From Flagellimonas flava (GTDB taxonomy: Bacteria > Bacteroidota > Bacteroidia > Flavobacteriales > Flavobacteriaceae), in the NCBI RefSeq assembly GCF_900129665.1, contig NZ_FQWL01000002.1, forward strand, positions 1 to 64,000: a stretch of 64,000 nt of DNA, written 5' to 3'. Shown one piece after another: positions 37,980-46,530 of the stretch (its first letter is position 1; each line of letters opens with the position of its first letter). The notes beneath the pieces are model-generated. The model saw only the letters and a list, made by a program, of their open reading frames with translations, was not told where the DNA came from and did not search any database. Position numbers and translations under genes: made by a program.

Positions 37980-38864
37980 ATGAAAAACATTTTAATTACA
38001 GGAAGTAGTAGCGGATTTGGATACCTAACCGCTGTATCGACAGCAAGGGCTGGCCATAAAGTTTGGGCCACCATGCGGAACACCAATGGTAAGAATGCAG
38101 AAAAGAAAAGGGAACTGGAGCAGTTAGCCTCCACGGAAGGACTTCAACTTCAAGTTTTGGAACTGGATGTAACCCATTCCGAATCAATAAATCAGGCGGT
38201 GGAAACCATAATCACAGAAGATGGGACCATAGATGTCTTGGTCAACAATGCCGGAGTCATGTTCGTAGGAATAACAGAGGCCTATAGTTTGGAGCAGGTC
38301 CAAAAGCAATTTGATGTTAACTTCTTTGGTATTGCACGGATGGTGAAGGCGGTTACCCCACACATGCGAAAGGCAGGCGACGGACTCATCATCAACACCA
38401 CCAGTTTGGCCGGAAGGTTGGCCTTTCCCTATTTTGGGGTGTATTGTGCCAGTAAGCACGCGGTAGAGGCCTATTCCCAATCCCTTAGGTATGAGCTAGC
38501 ACCCTTTGGTGTGGAGGTCTGTATTGTAGAACCTGGTCCTTTTGGCACCAATCTTCTGTTTACCGGACCCAAAGAAGCGGACGAAATCACCTTTGAGGCT
38601 TATGGTGATTTTAAGGAAGTACCCCATGCCATGTTGAAAAACTTCGAAGGATTCTTTGACAGTGAAGACGCCATGGACCCGCAATTGGTAGCTGATGACA
38701 CCCTTAAACTCATAGAAATGGAGAAAGGAACACGCCCCACACGCACCGTATCAGGGATGGATTACGGCACCGTGGAATACAACGCCAAAACCCAACCCAT
38801 TCAGGATGCACTGCTCAAGGACACCCTTCAAATGGGACATTTACTGACGGTATCCCAGAACTGA
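37980..38864 (+). CDS. Short-chain dehydrogenase/reductase
   Basis: 294 residues, classical SDR. Cofactor loop TGSSSGFG (7-14), NNAG (89-92), catalytic Ser142, Tyr155 and Lys159 (YCASK). The Arg/Lys after the first strand (TMRNTNGK) favours NADP(H). It is controlled with the TetR gene through the palindrome upstream. The substrate is unknown. Confidence 0.94.
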   Translation: MKNILITGSSSGFGYLTAVSTARAGHKVWATMRNTNGKNAEKKRELEQLASTEGLQLQVLELDVTHSESINQAVETIITEDGTIDVLVNNAGVMFVGITEAYSLEQVQKQFDVNFFGIARMVKAVTPHMRKAGDGLIINTTSLAGRLAFPYFGVYCASKHAVEAYSQSLRYELAPFGVEVCIVEPGPFGTNLLFTGPKEADEITFEAYGDFKEVPHAMLKNFEGFFDSEDAMDPQLVADDTLKLIEMEKGTRPTRTVSGMDYGTVEYNAKTQPIQDALLKDTLQMGHLLTVSQN

Positions 38865-38955
38865 GGTCGTAAAACAGGAAACAAAAGGTCAGCTCCCCGT
38901 AGGAACTGGCTCTGGAAAATGCATTTATTGTGTTAGGTTGAATGCTTTTCTGGTT

Positions 38956-38986
38956 GGAAGGGGGCGGGCTACGCCCGCCCCCTTCC
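38956..38986. repeat. GC-rich perfect hairpin without T-tract
   Basis: GGAAGGGGGCGGGC (38956-38969) pairs with GCCCGCCCCCTTCC (38973-38986) over a 3-nt loop, a 14-bp stem with almost all G-C pairs in an AT-leaning genome. No T-run follows on either strand, so it is not a standard terminator. It lies between the SDR gene and the AraC gene on the same strand, 24 bp before the ATG at 39011, and may be a REP-like repeat. Confidence 0.75.
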
Positions 38987-39010
38987 ATAAAAAATCCAAC
39001 CGCTATTCCC

Positions 39011-39865
39011 ATGATCAAAGACTACAAACGAATCGACCTTTTTGGGCATATGCTATTCGAAAAGGCGACCATTATCCCTCCCTTTAGGGCGCCCAATCCC
39101 ATGCAGGGCGAAGCCTGTTTTTTACACATTCGGGAAGGAAGTTATACCTCCTTTTCCCAGGAGGATTCATTGCACATCACCGCCAAACAATCCGTTTTAC
39201 TAAAATGCGGGAACTATGTTGGCCGAATGATTGCAGATGACCATTCCGGAACATACCAGGCCGTTGCGGTTCATTTTCATCCAGATCTCCTTAAAAAAGT
39301 TTACAGGAATAGCCTTCCTGGTTTCTTGGTTCATCAAAAAAACAAGGTACCCCAGTTTAATATGGCCTTGGTCCAAGCATCCACAGCCATTGATAAGTAT
39401 GTGGACGACATTTTGTTCTACTTCGAAAATCGGCATTTGGCCCATGAGGAAATCCTAATTCTAAAGACAAAAGAGATTATCCTCTTGCTTCTTCAAACGC
39501 AGAATGCACCCCGAATCCTTCAAATCTTGGAGAACCTGTTTACCGAACGTACCGTGGACTTCAAAACCACTATTGAATCCCATCTTTTCTCGGACATTTC
39601 ACTTCAAGAATTGGCCCAGTTGACCCATTTGAGCATGTCCTCCTTCAAAAGAAAATTCAAAGACACCTATGGGCTGCCTCCGTCACAATATTTTCTTACG
39701 CAGCGTTTGAAGCACTCAAGGGAATTATTGACAGTGTCCGAGGCATCCGTTGGGGAAATAGCATTCCAATGCGGGTTTAAAACCATCCATCATTTCTCCA
39801 AAAAATTCAAAGCACACTTCGGAATTCCACCTTCCCAATACCGACTGAGCTTGAGAGATAAATAA
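39011..39865 (+). CDS. AraC-family transcriptional regulator
   Basis: 284 residues from the ATG at 39011 (MIKDYKRIDLFG). A longer reading from 38942 runs through the GC hairpin and is rejected. N-terminal cupin-like sensor (about 20-110, SYTSFSQEDSLHITAKQSVL), C-terminal double helix-turn-helix (about 190-280; ISLQELAQLTHLSMSSFKRK and VGEIAFQCGFKTIHHFSKKF). Targets unknown; the SDR gene upstream and the DUF1330-like gene downstream are candidates. Confidence 0.92.
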   Translation: MIKDYKRIDLFGHMLFEKATIIPPFRAPNPMQGEACFLHIREGSYTSFSQEDSLHITAKQSVLLKCGNYVGRMIADDHSGTYQAVAVHFHPDLLKKVYRNSLPGFLVHQKNKVPQFNMALVQASTAIDKYVDDILFYFENRHLAHEEILILKTKEIILLLLQTQNAPRILQILENLFTERTVDFKTTIESHLFSDISLQELAQLTHLSMSSFKRKFKDTYGLPPSQYFLTQRLKHSRELLTVSEASVGEIAFQCGFKTIHHFSKKFKAHFGIPPSQYRLSLRDK

Positions 39866-39948
39866 TTGACCTTCCCGTAAAAGTCCTTTTCCCATTTCCA
39901 TCGGACTTTTGTCCCGTTAAATCATTTACATCTAAAACAAATGGCATC

Positions 39949-40704
39949 ATGAGAAAAACAATCATCCCTAGTCTTTCGCTAATGGCCCTAATGGTCCTTA
40001 GCGGATTTATCATTTCAAAAAAAACAAACAAAACTCTAGACCCGATGGAAAAAAAAGACGAACAGATCATCAATACGGCCTTCTTTTACTTGAAACCAGG
40101 AAAAGAAAAGGACTTCGAAAAACTACGTAGTCGTGGAAATGTGCTGTTGGAGAAGTACGGGGCAAGAATTGAACGCGTTATAAAGCCCAAAATGTTGGCC
40201 TCCGGAGAATTGGAGTTACCTGATGAAATCCATTTTGCGGTATATCCCAACATAGCAGCCAAAGAAGCTTTTGACAACGATCCTGAGTTCATTAAACTAA
40301 AACAGGAATATATTGGGACCTCAGTTGAAAAAATGTTTGGTTTTGCGACAAAAAAAGACCCTGATTTTGACTTTTTCAGGGAAATCGGGGATGCTACAAA
40401 AACCTATGGTGTTGCACTCATTTATTACAAGGAGGGGAAACAGTACAAAGAGCAGTTCTCTGATTATCATAATGCTGCTTGCGAGATTATCCCAGAATTT
40501 GGAACCCATTTTGAGCGTTTCCTGATTCCGTTTGCATCAGCCAATGAACTTCAAGAGCAACCGGATGAAATTCATAGGTTTTATTTTGATAGTGCTGAGG
40601 GAATGCAAAACATGGTTCAGGATGCCAGAATGCAGGCCCTGTTTCCTAAACGTGACGCAAGCCTTCGCAATCTTGTATTTATTATCGGAGAGGCCCTTCA
40701 GTAG
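39949..40704 (+). CDS. Exported protein with duplicated dimeric alpha/beta-barrel-like domain
   Basis: 251 residues. An N-terminal hydrophobic segment (LSLMALMVLSGFIIS, about 7-23) could be a signal or anchor. Two similar halves follow: NTAFFYLKPGKEKDFEKL with DEIHFAVYPNIAAKEAFDND (about 40-130) and YGVALIYYKEGKQYKEQF with DEIHRFYFDSAEGMQNMVQD (about 140-250). Each looks like a DUF1330/EthD-like dimeric alpha-beta barrel domain, which often binds small hydrophobic compounds. Function unknown. Confidence 0.68.
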   Translation: MRKTIIPSLSLMALMVLSGFIISKKTNKTLDPMEKKDEQIINTAFFYLKPGKEKDFEKLRSRGNVLLEKYGARIERVIKPKMLASGELELPDEIHFAVYPNIAAKEAFDNDPEFIKLKQEYIGTSVEKMFGFATKKDPDFDFFREIGDATKTYGVALIYYKEGKQYKEQFSDYHNAACEIIPEFGTHFERFLIPFASANELQEQPDEIHRFYFDSAEGMQNMVQDARMQALFPKRDASLRNLVFIIGEALQ

Positions 40705-40721
40705 GTTTTCCGAATCTGACA

Positions 40722-40745
40722 AAAAGGGGCGTAAGCCCCTTTTCT
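40722..40745. terminator. Bidirectional intrinsic terminator
   Basis: AAAAGGGGC (40722-40730) pairs with GCCCCTTTT (40735-40743) over GTAA. It serves the convergent genes ending at 40704 and 40752. Confidence 0.88.
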
Positions 40746-40751
40746 TGTTGA

Positions 40752-41276
40752 TTAGAGAACCCCTTCAGATTGAAGTTTGTCCATTCGCTTCAAAACCTCG
40801 TTTACCGCCTTGGTCATGGATTTTGCCGATATCGTGGCCCCAGAAATCGCGTCGATATCTGAGCCGTATTCTAAAGTTTCCGCGGTACTTTTCCCAATAA
40901 ACTGTTTTAACCAACGTTGACTCCCAATCTGGCGGCCATGGTTTTCACGATAGATCAGTACCTTGGCTTTCTTGACGCTTACATCTGGGTTAAAAAGTAC
41001 TACATAGTCAAAAACATCCTTCATGCTAGGGGCTTTGCCCAGATAGGCATAGCCCAACAAGCTTTCCCCGGACTCAATTCTATACAGACTGTCCTCCCCT
41101 AAGTCCGTTTCCACAAGTTTTAGTTCAAAGGCTTCGGTCTCAAAAGTAGTCAGCACTGCCTTGTACAATTTCTGCTGTAAACGCGGTGAAATTTTTTGGG
41201 GAACAAAACCCAAAAACAAAAAAGCCATGCAAAGCATGGCCAAAAACTTCCAATTGGTTTTATTTACCTTCCACAT
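40752..41276 (-). CDS. FMN-binding-domain protein with flavinylation motif
   Basis: 174 residues from the ATG at 41276; ATG at 41285 is an alternative. One N-terminal hydrophobic segment (about 9-25) precedes an FMN-binding domain. DAISGAT at 142-148 matches the site where ApbE attaches FMN to Thr through a phosphoester bond (Thr148). It should be an extracytoplasmic electron carrier. The start lies inside the end of the DUF6607 gene (17-bp overlap), so the two are coupled. In the heme locus it may feed electrons for ferric or heme reduction. Confidence 0.87.
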   Translation of the reverse strand: MWKVNKTNWKFLAMLCMAFLFLGFVPQKISPRLQQKLYKAVLTTFETEAFELKLVETDLGEDSLYRIESGESLLGYAYLGKAPSMKDVFDYVVLFNPDVSVKKAKVLIYRENHGRQIGSQRWLKQFIGKSTAETLEYGSDIDAISGATISAKSMTKAVNEVLKRMDKLQSEGVL

Positions 41277-42183
41277 GCGCCTCATTTGTATCTGCAACAA
41301 ATTTGTTGATCAATTGGGAAATTTCGGTAGAACTCGCAGCTTGTTCCTCAAGTGGATAAAAATGCATGAACATAGGCTTTTCATCCACCTTTTTAAGTAA
41401 GGTCAAATCCCCTTCGCGGTCATAGACTTGATCCCAGGAGCTTCGCACATTGGCCCAGAATTCCTTATGCTCCTTCCACCAATCCAGGGCCAATTTACAT
41501 TTGGAATCCTCCACTTTCATATAAGTGTTCATTCCTTTTTCTTGAGCCAAAAGCACATCAGCCTTGCCATCTTCACGAATGATTTTGTCATTATCCTGCT
41601 CGTGCACCCATCCATAAGCGGTGATTTCCTGGCGATTCCCTCGTTTCATCACGTTGTAATCACTTCGCTTTGAATATTCACGCCTTGGTAGGGGCGAATC
41701 GGTCTCGTTTTCCCAATAGTGCTTTCCGTCCACGTGTACCCAGCTTGCAGAACCAGAATAACGAGGACTATCGTCCACCTGATAGACTTTTTGGGTCCAC
41801 TGTCCCTTCACTTGCTCTTTTGGCAATGTTCCGAATTTCCAATTGTTGTCCTTGTCGTAATAGAAGACGTTTTGGTTTTCGTACTCCCAATCCTGCCGCC
41901 AGTGCTTGATGACCATGGAATCATTGATTACCAACAAATGTTGGATGGAAATCTTGTTTTTTTCATCAACTATCGGCAACGCCAATTCCAAGGCACCTGC
42001 GGTATAGTCCATTTTCTTTTCATAATCAATTTCAGGAGCAAAGGTCTCGGTGTACTTAAAAGTAATGTCGTAACAGCCGCACATATCCAAAATAGCCTCT
42101 CGGTCCAAATCCTTTTTCTTCTGCGCATGCATAATTGTAGTTGCACTTACCAACAGTGCTATTAAAATGGTTGATTTCTTCAT
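41260..42183 (-). CDS. DUF6607-family secreted protein
   Basis: 307 residues from the ATG at 42183 (MKKSTILIALLVSATTIMHAQ, a clean signal); a reading from 42222 would add 13 residues. The mature protein begins KKKDLDREAILDMCGCYDI and is rich in Trp, Tyr and Asp (WRQDWEYENQ, ASWVHVDGKHYWENETDSP). This fits the DUF6607 family, often near TonB-receptor genes. It is divergent from the receptor gene across a Fur-like box. The role in heme or iron handling is inferred from context. Confidence 0.8.
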   Translation of the reverse strand: MKKSTILIALLVSATTIMHAQKKKDLDREAILDMCGCYDITFKYTETFAPEIDYEKKMDYTAGALELALPIVDEKNKISIQHLLVINDSMVIKHWRQDWEYENQNVFYYDKDNNWKFGTLPKEQVKGQWTQKVYQVDDSPRYSGSASWVHVDGKHYWENETDSPLPRREYSKRSDYNVMKRGNRQEITAYGWVHEQDNDKIIREDGKADVLLAQEKGMNTYMKVEDSKCKLALDWWKEHKEFWANVRSSWDQVYDREGDLTLLKKVDEKPMFMHFYPLEEQAASSTEISQLINKFVADTNEAHVEGK

Positions 42184-42219
42184 AGTGGTAGTATTAAACA
42201 TGATAATTATTTCTGCAGA

Positions 42220-42227
42220 CAAAAATA
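42220..42227 (-). promoter_or_regulatory. -7 element of the DUF6607 promoter
   Basis: Read leftward this is TATTTTTG, matching TAnnTTTG, with expected start near 42213, about 30 nt before the ATG at 42183. Its -33 region is occupied by the Fur-like palindrome. Confidence 0.6.
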
Positions 42228-42233
42228 TTAATT

Positions 42234-42256
42234 TTATTTAGATTGAATAAAAATAA
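42234..42256. promoter_or_regulatory. Fur-like operator in the divergent heme-locus promoter
   Basis: TTATTTAGATT (42234-42244) and AATAAAAATAA (42246-42256) flank a central G. The second arm matches the reverse complement of the first at 9 of 11 positions. The element lies between two divergent -7 boxes at 42220-42227 and 42261-42268 and covers the -33 regions of both, so one bound repressor would block both directions. TTATTTAGA half-sites resemble Fur boxes described in flavobacteria. Confidence 0.6.
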
Positions 42257-42260
42257 CATA

Positions 42261-42268
42261 TATATTTG
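42261..42268 (+). promoter_or_regulatory. -7 element of the TonB-receptor promoter
   Basis: TATATTTG fits the TAnnTTTG consensus, 17 bp before the ATG at 42286. There is no good TTTG at the expected -33; the Fur-like palindrome lies there. Confidence 0.6.
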
Positions 42269-42285
42269 TCGATAATTAATTCAGA

Positions 42286-44451
42286 ATGAATCTAAATAAT
42301 CAAATAAAAACTACTTTAATCGGCTGTTTGTCATGTATTTATGTCAACTCGCAACACATTGATTCTTTAGGGCAAGAATCAATGAAACTTAAGCAACTGC
42401 GTGAAGTTGTTGTGACAGGAGAGAGCAAAGTGATGTCCTTGAGCAAGAAATTGTTTGCTGTTGGCGTGGTAGATCAAAAAGACATTGCCAAAGTAGCTGG
42501 AAACAATCTGGCGGATATCCTCAACTACAATCTTAACATTACCATTACCCCGGATGCTTCCACAGGGAGATCTACCGTAAACATGTTCGGTTTGGACGGG
42601 CAATACGTAAAAATCCTGATTGATGGGATTCCAGTGGCGAGCGACAATGGAGTGGGCAACAATATCGACATCACCCAAATCAATTTGGAGGATGTGGACC
42701 GAATAGAGATCGTGGAAGGTTCCATGGGTGTTTTGTATGGTGATAACGCCGTAGCAGGGGTTATCAACATCGTAACCAAACGTGGTCTTGAAGGTGGTTA
42801 TGCCTGGCAAGTACAGGTTTCCGTGCAAGAGGAAACTGTGGGTAGTGAATATGCCTTGTTTGAAGAGGGCCGACATATCCAAAACTTTAAGGTCAGCAAT
42901 CAAATCAATGATAATTTGAGCTATTCCCTTGGTGCGTCCAGAAACGACTATGCAGGTTTCTACAATGGTTTTAGAGGTAAGGATTATGTGAATATCCAAG
43001 ACAATGCCGTGGTCAATGACGGCCTTCGGGGTACCGAGTGGAACCCCAAGGAGCAGCTTACCGCTTTTGGAAACCTAAATGCTAATATTGGCAAGCACAA
43101 CATCTTTTTCAAGCTTCAATATTTTGACGAAGCCGTAACCGTTTATGATCGCAATGTAACTGGACGTTTGGATACCGGAACTGGATTGGTCAATCCTACC
43201 GCTTTGGATGAAATTTTTGAAACGGACCGATGGGTCAACAATCTTACGGTTTCTGGGCCTTTAAAAGGACAGACCAACTACAATCTGTTCTTCTCCTACC
43301 AAGACCAAAAACGCTACTACCAGCAATACGTCTACAACATTTTGCAACAGGGCATTGAGTCCTTTATTGCAGATGATTTGAGTCAATCCAGCAAGATTTG
43401 GTACTCCAAGGGTTTTGTATCCAATATCGTCCCAAAATCGGAATTTCTTAATGCCCAATTGGGATACGAATTCACCCGTCAAACAGGTTTCGATGCCATT
43501 GCCACTGGCGAATATTCCAACGATGTGGTAGAAAATACCCTGGAGAACTATGACTTTTTCGGAGTTTTGGATTTTAATCTTACGGACAAACTATCCTTCT
43601 ACCCCGGTGCCCGGTTTACCAACAATTCGCAATTCGGGAACCAGTTTATATGGTCGCTCTCCTCTACCTATGATTTCATGGACACCTTTAAACTCAAAGC
43701 AATCTTTGGTTCCGCATTTCGAGCACCAAACTTTGAGGAACTCTTCTTTTATTTTGTGGATGCCAACCATAACGTACAAGGGAATCCCGATCTTCAGCCG
43801 GAAGATGGCATTTCGGCCTTTCTAAATCTGGAAAACAAATTCAAACTAGGTGAAAGTGGCCTGTTTAAATCGGCCATCAAGTCCTATTATTTTGACATTC
43901 AGGATAAAATTGCCAATGTGGTCACCGCGGACGATAACGACCGGAGCCTGTTCACCTTTGCCAATGTGGATTACTCCAAGATTTTGGGGTTTTCATGGGA
44001 GAACAGCATTAAAATGGACCGTTGGCAAGCCGGATTGGGAGCCACCTATATGGGTGAATCCACGGCCATTGACGGTTCTGCCGAAAGCAACAGCGATTAT
44101 CTGTGGAGTTTCAATCTGCAGACTAATCTGGGGTATAGCATTCCGTCCCTAAATACAGTGCTGGCCGCCCAACTAAAATACACCGGAAGAACCCAGGTCT
44201 TGGTCCCAGGCGACAATGGTCCGGTCGTTGGTCAGACTGACGATTTTACCTGGATGGATGCCTCCTTAAAAACTGGTCTTACCAAGGACTTGGATATTAC
44301 TGTTGGCGCACGAAATATCTTCGATATCGTTACCGTAAACGCCTCTGATGTGCCCTCGGGCGCGCACAATTCCGCATCAAGTTCTAGCAGGTTGTTCGGT
44401 AACGGAAGATCCTATTTTTTAAAACTCTTATACAATTTAAACCTTAATTAA
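42286..44451 (+). CDS. TonB-dependent receptor, probable heme/siderophore type
   Basis: 721 residues. Short signal, then LREVVVTGESKVMSLSKK (TonB-box region), plug (about 50-165; VNMFGLDGQYVKILIDGIPV, IEIVEGSMGVLYGDNAVAGVINIV), and a 22-strand barrel with the FRAPNFEELFFYF motif near 475 and a C-terminal aromatic strand. It has no STN domain, unlike the other receptor in the window. It is followed 5 bp later by a HmuY-like lipoprotein gene, which suggests heme uptake (HmuR-like). Confidence 0.9.
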   Translation: MNLNNQIKTTLIGCLSCIYVNSQHIDSLGQESMKLKQLREVVVTGESKVMSLSKKLFAVGVVDQKDIAKVAGNNLADILNYNLNITITPDASTGRSTVNMFGLDGQYVKILIDGIPVASDNGVGNNIDITQINLEDVDRIEIVEGSMGVLYGDNAVAGVINIVTKRGLEGGYAWQVQVSVQEETVGSEYALFEEGRHIQNFKVSNQINDNLSYSLGASRNDYAGFYNGFRGKDYVNIQDNAVVNDGLRGTEWNPKEQLTAFGNLNANIGKHNIFFKLQYFDEAVTVYDRNVTGRLDTGTGLVNPTALDEIFETDRWVNNLTVSGPLKGQTNYNLFFSYQDQKRYYQQYVYNILQQGIESFIADDLSQSSKIWYSKGFVSNIVPKSEFLNAQLGYEFTRQTGFDAIATGEYSNDVVENTLENYDFFGVLDFNLTDKLSFYPGARFTNNSQFGNQFIWSLSSTYDFMDTFKLKAIFGSAFRAPNFEELFFYFVDANHNVQGNPDLQPEDGISAFLNLENKFKLGESGLFKSAIKSYYFDIQDKIANVVTADDNDRSLFTFANVDYSKILGFSWENSIKMDRWQAGLGATYMGESTAIDGSAESNSDYLWSFNLQTNLGYSIPSLNTVLAAQLKYTGRTQVLVPGDNGPVVGQTDDFTWMDASLKTGLTKDLDITVGARNIFDIVTVNASDVPSGAHNSASSSSRLFGNGRSYFLKLLYNLNLN

Positions 44452-44456
44452 AAACC

Positions 44457-45998
44457 ATGAAAAAGCTTACTTTTTTAACCGCAACATTGTTTTTGGCAAT
44501 TCTTAGTTCCTGTAGCAGTGATGACTCCGAAGACCTCATTGATTTTTCGGTAACTTTTAGTTCGGCTACTATTAGCACCACCGAAACCGATACCACCAAG
44601 GAAATTACCTTGAATTTTTCCAGGGCAGCTTCTGAAGCTGGTACCATTACCGTCTCTGTTACGGGAGAAAATGCAACATACGGCACGGATTTCTCTACCG
44701 CACCTGCAGCAAATTCGGGGACCATTGCAGTCCCAGTGGCCGCCGGAGATTTGAATGCCACCATCACCTTTACCAAAATTTTGGACCCCATCGAAGGAAA
44801 TACCAAATCGGTCACCTTTTCTTTGGCCGGATTTGATAACACCCAATGGGTCAATGGCACAGTAAATTCTGCAACGGTTAGTTTTTCGCCCATTGCAGCT
44901 TTGAACGGTATTATCGATTTGGAAAATGGCGGTTCCAACATGCCCAATCAAGTCTATTTTGATTTTAGCACCGGGCAGCAAACTGCAGTTAAAAGGGACA
45001 CTTGGGAAATCGCTCTTCACAACGGAACCGAAAACCGAGTGTATTTGAACGCCGCATTGCTGGTTTCTGCGGCCGAATTGGACGGCATCACAGACCTACT
45101 TTCCGTGACCGAGGCCACTGCCTTGACCACTCCTTTGGAATTGAATACCCTAGACCCGATGACATTCCAGCCCACTACCGTAACCGTAAATACCGTGTCA
45201 GAATTGCTTCAAGGACTACCCGTGGGGTACTTCCAATATGGGGATATTGATGATGGTGTTGTTTTCACGGACAGCTGGCAAGGTGATTTGGAAGGCACTG
45301 CTTTTGCAGCGGTTTCCACAACCCCAGATGACAACCATGTCTATATTGTAGGGCTTGGAAACGAAATCCCCACCGAAGCAGCAGAACCGGGAAGTATCAA
45401 TACCACAGGAGACCATAGAGGTTTTATGAAGGTTCGAATCTTGAGCAATGGCAGCAATTACACCATTCAATATGCCGCCTTGGACGAGACGACCAACATT
45501 TCTGAGGTTACGGTTCCCAAAAATTCCAGCTATTTGTTATCAGGCTTTAGCCTCATCAATGGTCAGAGTGTGACCGTAGAACCCGCTGGTGATGAGTGGG
45601 ACATTAATTTCAGTGGGGTATTCTCTTACTATGGTTATCAAGGATCTTTAATCGCTGGATTGACCTATTCCGATTATGCCGTACACAACACTTTGGGTGG
45701 TGTGGGGTTGTATCAGGTTACCACTTATGAAAAAGATTCCGAAGGGGTTGTCACAAATTTTGATGTGCCATCCTATGCCAATTTTGGCAGGGGTGATGTA
45801 GATGAGTCCGCTTTTGTGTATGACGACAGAACCGTGATTGGCAGTGGTTGGAGAGATGCTTTTGGCGGTGTTTTGAAGGATGACCGTTACTATGTCTTAA
45901 AGGACGCAGCCGGAAACTACTATAAATTGATGTTTACTGCTTATATCAGTAACGAAGGGATACGCGGAAATGCCCAATTTACGTATGAACGACTTTAA
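44457..45998 (+). CDS. HmuY-like heme-binding lipoprotein with N-terminal Calx-beta-like domain
   Basis: 513 residues. Lipobox LSSC (Cys19). About 30-150 resembles a Calx-beta domain (ATYGTDFSTAPAANSGTIAV, ITFTKILDPIEGNTKSVTF). The remainder shows the HmuY plan: YFDFSTGQQTAVKRDTWEIA with ALHNG near 185, DEWDINFSG near 380, and a C-terminal YYVLKDAAGNYYKLMFTAY. HmuY proteins take heme from host or environmental proteins and pass it to the TonB receptor. It starts 5 bp after the receptor stop and lies 9 bp before the DoxX gene. Confidence 0.8.
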   Translation: MKKLTFLTATLFLAILSSCSSDDSEDLIDFSVTFSSATISTTETDTTKEITLNFSRAASEAGTITVSVTGENATYGTDFSTAPAANSGTIAVPVAAGDLNATITFTKILDPIEGNTKSVTFSLAGFDNTQWVNGTVNSATVSFSPIAALNGIIDLENGGSNMPNQVYFDFSTGQQTAVKRDTWEIALHNGTENRVYLNAALLVSAAELDGITDLLSVTEATALTTPLELNTLDPMTFQPTTVTVNTVSELLQGLPVGYFQYGDIDDGVVFTDSWQGDLEGTAFAAVSTTPDDNHVYIVGLGNEIPTEAAEPGSINTTGDHRGFMKVRILSNGSNYTIQYAALDETTNISEVTVPKNSSYLLSGFSLINGQSVTVEPAGDEWDINFSGVFSYYGYQGSLIAGLTYSDYAVHNTLGGVGLYQVTTYEKDSEGVVTNFDVPSYANFGRGDVDESAFVYDDRTVIGSGWRDAFGGVLKDDRYYVLKDAAGNYYKLMFTAYISNEGIRGNAQFTYERL

Positions 45999-46007
45999 AG
46001 CGAAGCC

Positions 46008-46454
46008 ATGAATTTCAAAAACATAGTTTTTATCGTACTTCGTTTGTTCTTAGGTGGAATGATGCTCTACGGGGGAATCCAAAAGTTCCAAAAGCCCATT
46101 CCATCACCGGTTGAAGTGGTGGAAAAAGCCGAGAAATTCAAAGCGCCCGAAAAGGAAAGTACGCTTCAAAAAATATTGTACATCAGTGGAGCCAAGCAGA
46201 CCGGGTACTTTTGGCAAGTACTGGGTATTTGCGAGCTGTTGTTTGGTCTGTTGGTACTGCTGCAGGGCACCAGCTTTGTGGGCGCCATTTTTTTACTGCC
46301 CATAACTTTCCACATCTTTTTGTTCCATGTGTTTCTGGAAGCTGATGAACTGGGTGAACTGCTCCAGACCGGAGGGCTTTTCGCCATCAATTTACTGTTG
46401 ATCATAAAAGAAAGAGACAAGTGGAAACACTTGCTTTGGATAAAACCTGTCTAA
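46008..46454 (+). CDS. DoxX-family membrane protein
   Basis: 148 residues with four transmembrane helices (IVFIVLRLFLGGMMLYGG, YFWQVLGICELLFGLLVLL, and two more). LRLFLGGMMLYGGIQKF is the DoxX-type opening. It is third in the receptor/HmuY-like unit (9-bp gap), so a role in redox or quinone chemistry linked to heme uptake is possible. A small hairpin AACCTGT-N3-ACAGGTT overlaps the stop, and a strong terminator follows. Confidence 0.82.
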   Translation: MNFKNIVFIVLRLFLGGMMLYGGIQKFQKPIPSPVEVVEKAEKFKAPEKESTLQKILYISGAKQTGYFWQVLGICELLFGLLVLLQGTSFVGAIFLLPITFHIFLFHVFLEADELGELLQTGGLFAINLLLIIKERDKWKHLLWIKPV

Positions 46455-46495
46455 CAGGTTGAGTTAGTTTGTTTTTAACCAGTTTGTGATGTGAA

Positions 46496-46523
46496 ACGGG
46501 GGCAATTGCCCCCGTTTTTTTTG
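46496..46523 (+). terminator. Intrinsic terminator of the heme-uptake unit
   Basis: ACGGGGGC (46496-46503) pairs with GCCCCCGT (46508-46515) around AATT, followed by a run of eight T residues. Confidence 0.92.
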
Positions 46524-46530
46524 TATACTG

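Noticed and set aside
38956..38986. Intrinsic terminator for the SDR gene
   Set aside because: No T-tract follows the hairpin on either strand.
38942..39010. N-terminal extension of the AraC protein
   Set aside because: It would be encoded by the GC hairpin and has low-complexity Gly/Pro sequence; ATG at 39011 starts the family-like part.
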